DNA of 64,000 nucleotides from Thozetella sp. PMI_491. Lineage: Eukaryota; Ascomycota; Sordariomycetes; Chaetosphaeriales; Chaetosphaeriaceae. The stretch lies in assembly GCA_021432635.1 (NCBI GenBank), contig MU270027.1, positions 682,001-746,000 on the forward strand, read 5' to 3'. Below the pieces are notes generated by a model. The model did not search any database. It saw nothing but the letters and a program-made list of their open reading frames with translations, and was not told the origin of the DNA. This document shows, piece after piece, positions 60,101 to 64,000 of the stretch (positions within the stretch are counted from its first letter, which is position 1; each line of letters opens with the position of its first letter). The translations under genes were made by a program, and so were the position numbers.

Positions 60101-60360
60101 TCGCTTGTTGATTTGGTGGAGGGAAATTTCGGGCTCCGCTCGGAATCTGGTGGTCCTCCCCGGTGAGAGCCACGCCAGTCAACATTCAGGGCTTGCGTGC
60201 CTAGAGTCTGCAGCCGGGTGTGAGTTGTGGTGAAGATCGCAGTGGAGATCTGAGAGCTGTACCACGGGCAGGCCCTACGGCTAGGGAATTTCCTCCGCAG
60301 TCAATTATCCGAGGACAAGGGGGTCGCGGGTGGGACATAGTACTCTAGCCATCTCATTCG
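57190..60360. other. intergenic region, no gene recognised
   Basis: The first part is the promoter side of the transcription-factor-domain gene and contains a 20-base G run (57434-57453) followed by A and seven more G. G-rich tracts also occur at 58203-58240, 58347-58375 and 58455-58482. Frames up to 145 codons are low-complexity. No RNA gene or transposon was recognised. Confidence 0.45.
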
Positions 60361-60515
60361 NNNNNNNNNNNNNNNNNNNNNNNNNNNNNNNNNNNNNNNN
60401 NNNNNNNNNNNNNNNNNNNNNNNNNNNNNNNNNNNNNNNNNNNNNNNNNNNNNNNNNNNNNNNNNNNNNNNNNNNNNNNNNNNNNNNNNNNNNNNNNNNN
60501 NNNNNNNNNNNNNNN
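60361..60515. other. assembly gap (155 N)
   Basis: Unknown bases. Unlike the other two gaps it is not flanked by homopolymers. It lies downstream of the PrpF-like gene and does not interrupt it. Confidence 0.99.
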
Positions 60516-60608
60516 CCTCTGAGGAGCGGCTGCAGACCTACGGCGTACTCTCCTACCACTGAGAGACACTGCACACACGCCGGCACCTGGAGCCGGCGCG
60601 GGCTCATA

Positions 60609-61727
60609 CTAGTAAAACACGTCCCCCTTCATCAGGAGCCTTGCCGTCCGATGTAGCTCTGCACTCTGGATCTCGCCGTTCTTGACTGTCGTGCCGATAT
60701 CCACCGTCCCGCTCGGGTGCCCAATGACAATTGCCTCACCGTCCACATCTCCCACAGCAAGACGATTGGGGATGGTGCCGGGGAGCTTAACCGCGGCACC
60801 CAGACACAGGGCCAAGGTGAGTGGAACCGCCTTGTGGGCCTGGCCCATAGATAGGGCCAAGCACTTGATGTTGGTGTCTGGCCGGTCTGGGGAGTCGAAG
60901 ATTAGAACAATCTTGGGCACGCTCTCGGTCAGGGGGTCCAAGCCCATCTTGATGGCGCCAGCCTGTCTAATTTGCTCGAGACGCGCCATCAGGACTGGAT
61001 CTGCCTCTAGGCGCGTCGGGTCTAGTAGCCGATGGTCATCGCTAGCAATACCCAGGTCGGCAGTTCGTACAAAGACGCCCGGATTAGAGACGTCAACGAG
61101 GGATACCTTGACGCAGCTACCGTCCGGCAGAGTGAGCGCATCCACGGGTTTCCCGGTGGGCAGTGCACGGCCTGTTTTGGCGCCGGCTGGGTTCAAGAAA
61201 CTCAGCGTGATCCTGGAGCCTTTCCCCGGCACACCGTCCATCTCATAGTCTCCGTCGGGGCAGAACTGCGGGGGAGAACCAGCCACCCTGAAGCGCGAGT
61301 GTATAAGCTTAGAGGTGTTAGTGTTGAAGATGCGGACAAGCGCCGTCTGACAGCCACTGCCGCGTTCCGTGTCTATGATTAGGTTCTTGACCAGGCCTTC
61401 ATTAAGGCCAATGGGTCCAACCACAGATGACATATTGCCGCAGTTGCCGGCCAGGTCAAGCGTGCCATCCTTGATGCCCACCTGCACGAATGTGAACTCC
61501 ACGTCAGCGTCCCGTCTCGATGACGGCGATAAGACGCATATTTTGGACGTGGACGAGACGCCGGATCCCATCCCGTTCAGCTGGCGGCCGAAGCCGTCAG
61601 GCGAGCCCATAGCGCTAGGGAGAACTGTATGCCATTCATCCTGAGGAGGCAAATTATGCCGTTGTATCACCAGGCCATTGGAGGTGCCGCCTCGGGCGAA
61701 TATGGCAGGGAAGCACCGCCTTAGCAT
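60609..61727 (-). CDS. PrpF-family protein (DUF453-type isomerase)
   Basis: A single exon of 372 residues. PrpF-family proteins have two diaminopimelate-epimerase-like halves and move double bonds in small tricarboxylic acids. Bacterial PrpF isomerises trans-aconitate or 2-methylaconitate in the methylcitrate route, and relatives act as 4-oxalomesaconate tautomerase. Visible family features are the start CFPAIFARGGTSNGLVIQ, GNCGNMSSVVGPIGLNEGLV shortly after residue 95, and MGQAHKAVPLTLALCLGAAV. The last segment, HPSGTVDIG, also fits. Length is slightly short of the roughly 390 residues common in bacteria, but both halves are complete. No targeting sequence is obvious, so it is probably cytosolic; its substrate in fungi is not known to me. 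No metabolic partner gene is next to it in the window. Confidence 0.92.
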   Translation of the reverse strand: MLRRCFPAIFARGGTSNGLVIQRHNLPPQDEWHTVLPSAMGSPDGFGRQLNGMGSGVSSTSKICVLSPSSRRDADVEFTFVQVGIKDGTLDLAGNCGNMSSVVGPIGLNEGLVKNLIIDTERGSGCQTALVRIFNTNTSKLIHSRFRVAGSPPQFCPDGDYEMDGVPGKGSRITLSFLNPAGAKTGRALPTGKPVDALTLPDGSCVKVSLVDVSNPGVFVRTADLGIASDDHRLLDPTRLEADPVLMARLEQIRQAGAIKMGLDPLTESVPKIVLIFDSPDRPDTNIKCLALSMGQAHKAVPLTLALCLGAAVKLPGTIPNRLAVGDVDGEAIVIGHPSGTVDIGTTVKNGEIQSAELHRTARLLMKGDVFY

Positions 61728-64000
61728 CTCGTAAACCAGGTGAGTTGTATATCGACGTGGCGCGAGTGTGGCCGCTATAATGCAAGGTGGCCCCTGACCG
61801 TGGCGCAGAAGTGGCGGGCTCGCTAACTCTCTGGGAAGAGAGGTATGAAAGCAAACGGGCCGGGAGCAAAAGGTAAGGGGGGGCGGGGGGGGCTTGGCCG
61901 GTGGAGAGAGGGGGGTGCGCCGGGATAACGAGATACTGGGCAGCGGTGGTAGTGGTGTTGGTGGCGTAGACTAGTACATATTACAATGCCAAGTGCTTGC
62001 GAGTCGGATGCGTGCCTGCGACTGTAACAAAGGCTCTAAGCGTTGCCACGTACACGAGTCTAAGGCAGCAGGCGGGGTGAAGGGGTAAGAAGGCCGGGCT
62101 CGTCGGAGGTCCGCTCGTGATAGTAAATTCCAAGATGTGAAAGTGAAACTGAAGTGGGCTCGCATTCGATGCGACCGACACGTATCTCCGGTGTGAACGC
62201 GGCAGCGTCGGATAGTGGGAGGCCGAAGCAGGGAGCCGGGGGTCAGCACTGAGAGCCTGTCACCGATGCGCGCCCGCCCGGGACCTTCTCAGGTTACACA
62301 AGCAAGAGCTTGGGAAGGTGGGCCGCAGCAGAACTCCACAGTCTAGTCGGCGGCGAACTAAGACTTTGTGTTCAGCGTCCGGGGAACTTGTGTGTGTCGA
62401 AATCGTCGCCGGGGGCTTGGGACCAAGGACCAAGAGGACGTCGTTCGGGAGGATGCCAGGTCGGTTGAGCCTACTCGATCCGGGAAGACGGCTCGACGTG
62501 TGAAGGGGGCGGGCGCGACCCACTAAAACTTAGTAATCTAGAGCTTATTTCAGCGACGGCAATGCTGGCAATGCTGGCGAATTCTGGGCAGAGTGGATCG
62601 CTAGATCCCTTTTTAGGGACCTCGTGTTTCCAGCGCCTAGCGAAGGGACTAGGTAGGTACTGGGTAAGGTAGGTAGGAAGGGTAAGGTACCCTGCCATGA
62701 CAAGCTCGACTATTCGGTACTCTGTGCTGCTTTGGACGGCTTGCCGGGGAATGCTCCTTCCCCTCACGGGATTCGAGTCCCAACTAACGCAAGGCACTAT
62801 GGCAAATGGCAGCGCTGCTCGTACAAGATTCGCGCATCGCCGGCGAGCAGCACCGTCTAGGATGGCGCCTTCCCTCCCCCACCCCCCTTCCCCCCCCGGG
62901 ATATGTACTGTGCTAGCGCCGCATCCACGTTGGAGCTCCATAATGCCGACCTGACAAAAAAAGCAGGATACCTCATCGGGCTTAGGGAGTGCGGAAGCGA
63001 TGGCCAAGCAATTGGCTAGCTCGTCAAGCTCGTACATTCCTTATTCCGCACCTATTAGTAGCCTACTACTAAGTCGACACCGCTTCCCTTGGCAAGACCG
63101 CCCGTGGATTGGCCGCCCGGCGACCCAACTTCCTAAACGGACCGCAAGGCAGCAACTTTCCAGTCGTTATTTATTTTTCCGCCCCCTGTTATTCATGGTT
63201 ACCTCATCCTCCAGCAGCCCTTTGTCATCCAATGGCGTGGAAATTCTCGCCGTGCAGACTTGCCTCGCTCTCATCGCCTCATGCACCGTGGCAACCCGAG
63301 AGAGACGGAGCGGCTGGTTCCCTCGTAATCTTGATGTATCAAATCGCATTCTCTGTCCTCGGAGCGAGCGACGAGCGGCCGAATACGTAGCACATGAGCC
63401 AGATGAGCCCCATTTTTGCCCGCCTCGGCGCCGAAGTGTATAGCACTTAATCGGCTGGTTTTGGAGAGGCCACGGACAGCCATCGGCTGACGCCAGCCAC
63501 ACAAACCAAAGTCCAAGCAGTCTCTTTCCCTCCCGTGACGACCTCGGGCCCACCTGGGAGGGGGGTGCGTTCGTTGTCAGATCCCGAGAATCGCAGAGCC
63601 ACCAACAGAGGTCCGAGTCGGATCGGAGACGATGTCGAGCCATATCGAATCACCGCCTGCGCAGACAGCGTGCTGAGGGAAGGGATGGAGAGGAAGGATG
63701 ATAGGGGGCGCGCAGTAGGAAGTAGCTAGGAATGCAGCTAGGACCGCTGCGTGAGAGATCGACCCTCCTCTACGTCGCTACTCGCCGTCAGGAAGACAAA
63801 AACGGCGTGCATATTCGCATCGACCCATCGACCGCTCCAAGTGGTTGGCTGGGCATTGATTGGGGCCTGTGGACGTCACTCACCCGCACACACCTGGGAC
63901 GTCCGTGGAGAATCATGCAGCCAGGGCGCCATGCATCGTTCTCCTTCCCTTTGCCGCACCGCGCTTGAGTGGTTGAAGCTTAGCGATGGCCAAGACATGT
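61728..64000. other. upstream region of the PrpF-like gene, no further gene recognised
   Basis: The nearest few hundred bases should be the promoter of the PrpF-like gene. A block of AGGTA/GGTA words lies at 62648-62691. Frames of 188 codons (62471-63037, -) and 158 codons (63167-63643, -) exist but lack recognisable domains and signs of splicing. The window ends without another identifiable gene. Confidence 0.45.

Noticed and set aside
62760..62790. tRNA T-arm-like sequence GGGATTCGAGTCCC
   Set aside because: The base before TTCGAGT is A where tRNAs need the closing G-C pair, and no A box or acceptor stem is found upstream.

Overview
The window is nuclear DNA of a filamentous ascomycete, most likely a sordariomycete close to Neurospora or the Chaetomiaceae. 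The genes carry short introns (about 50-290 bp) with GTRAGT donors, CTAAC/CTGAC-like branch sites and YAG acceptors. Coding DNA is GC-rich. Several products read as close relatives of Neurospora proteins as I remember them (Hsp98/Hsp104, Pfs2, mL67/Mhr1). Three N gaps show a draft assembly. No rRNA, tRNA, CRISPR, intact transposon or virus was recognised.

Layout. 0-7.4 kb: Pfs2-type mRNA 3'-end processing WD40 protein (+), mitochondrial NUC1/EndoG-type nuclease (-), ZIP zinc transporter of the Zrt3 type (+). 7.4-14.8 kb: no convincing gene; it contains a relatively AT-rich stretch (about 8.5-9.95 kb) and one gap. 14.8-16.2 kb: a three-exon TALE homeobox regulator (-). 16.2-31.0 kb: nearly 15 kb of mostly GC-rich DNA with no recognisable gene, only homopolymers, a TCTG microsatellite and some recurring words. 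31.0-34.6 kb: a Zn2Cys6 regulator (-) and a medium-chain dehydrogenase (+) transcribed divergently from a shared 595 bp promoter that holds an ordered array of CCG triplets. 35.0-38.3 kb: a small, probably mitochondrial protein (-) and a secreted 5'-nucleotidase-type metallophosphatase with seven exons (-). 38.3-40.4 kb: a 20-bp minisatellite and other repeat-like sequence. 40.4-49.2 kb: a dense housekeeping block with Hsp104 (-), mL67/Mhr1 (+), a P-loop/sulfotransferase-like protein (-) and the GPI-mannosyltransferase subunit Pbn1 (-). 50.1-57.2 kb: a 1045-residue caspase-like/homeodomain-like/rhodanese-like protein (+) and a fungal transcription-factor-domain protein without a zinc cluster (-). 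60.6-61.7 kb: a PrpF-family isomerase (-), followed by 2.3 kb without a gene.

Most genes are independent housekeeping or regulatory units. The clearest functional pairing is the divergent Zn2Cys6 regulator/dehydrogenase. The least conventional protein is the caspase-like/rhodanese-like fusion. Exon structures were built by eye from splice signals, frame continuity and family resemblance. They are internally consistent except for the last intron of the Zn2Cys6 gene.
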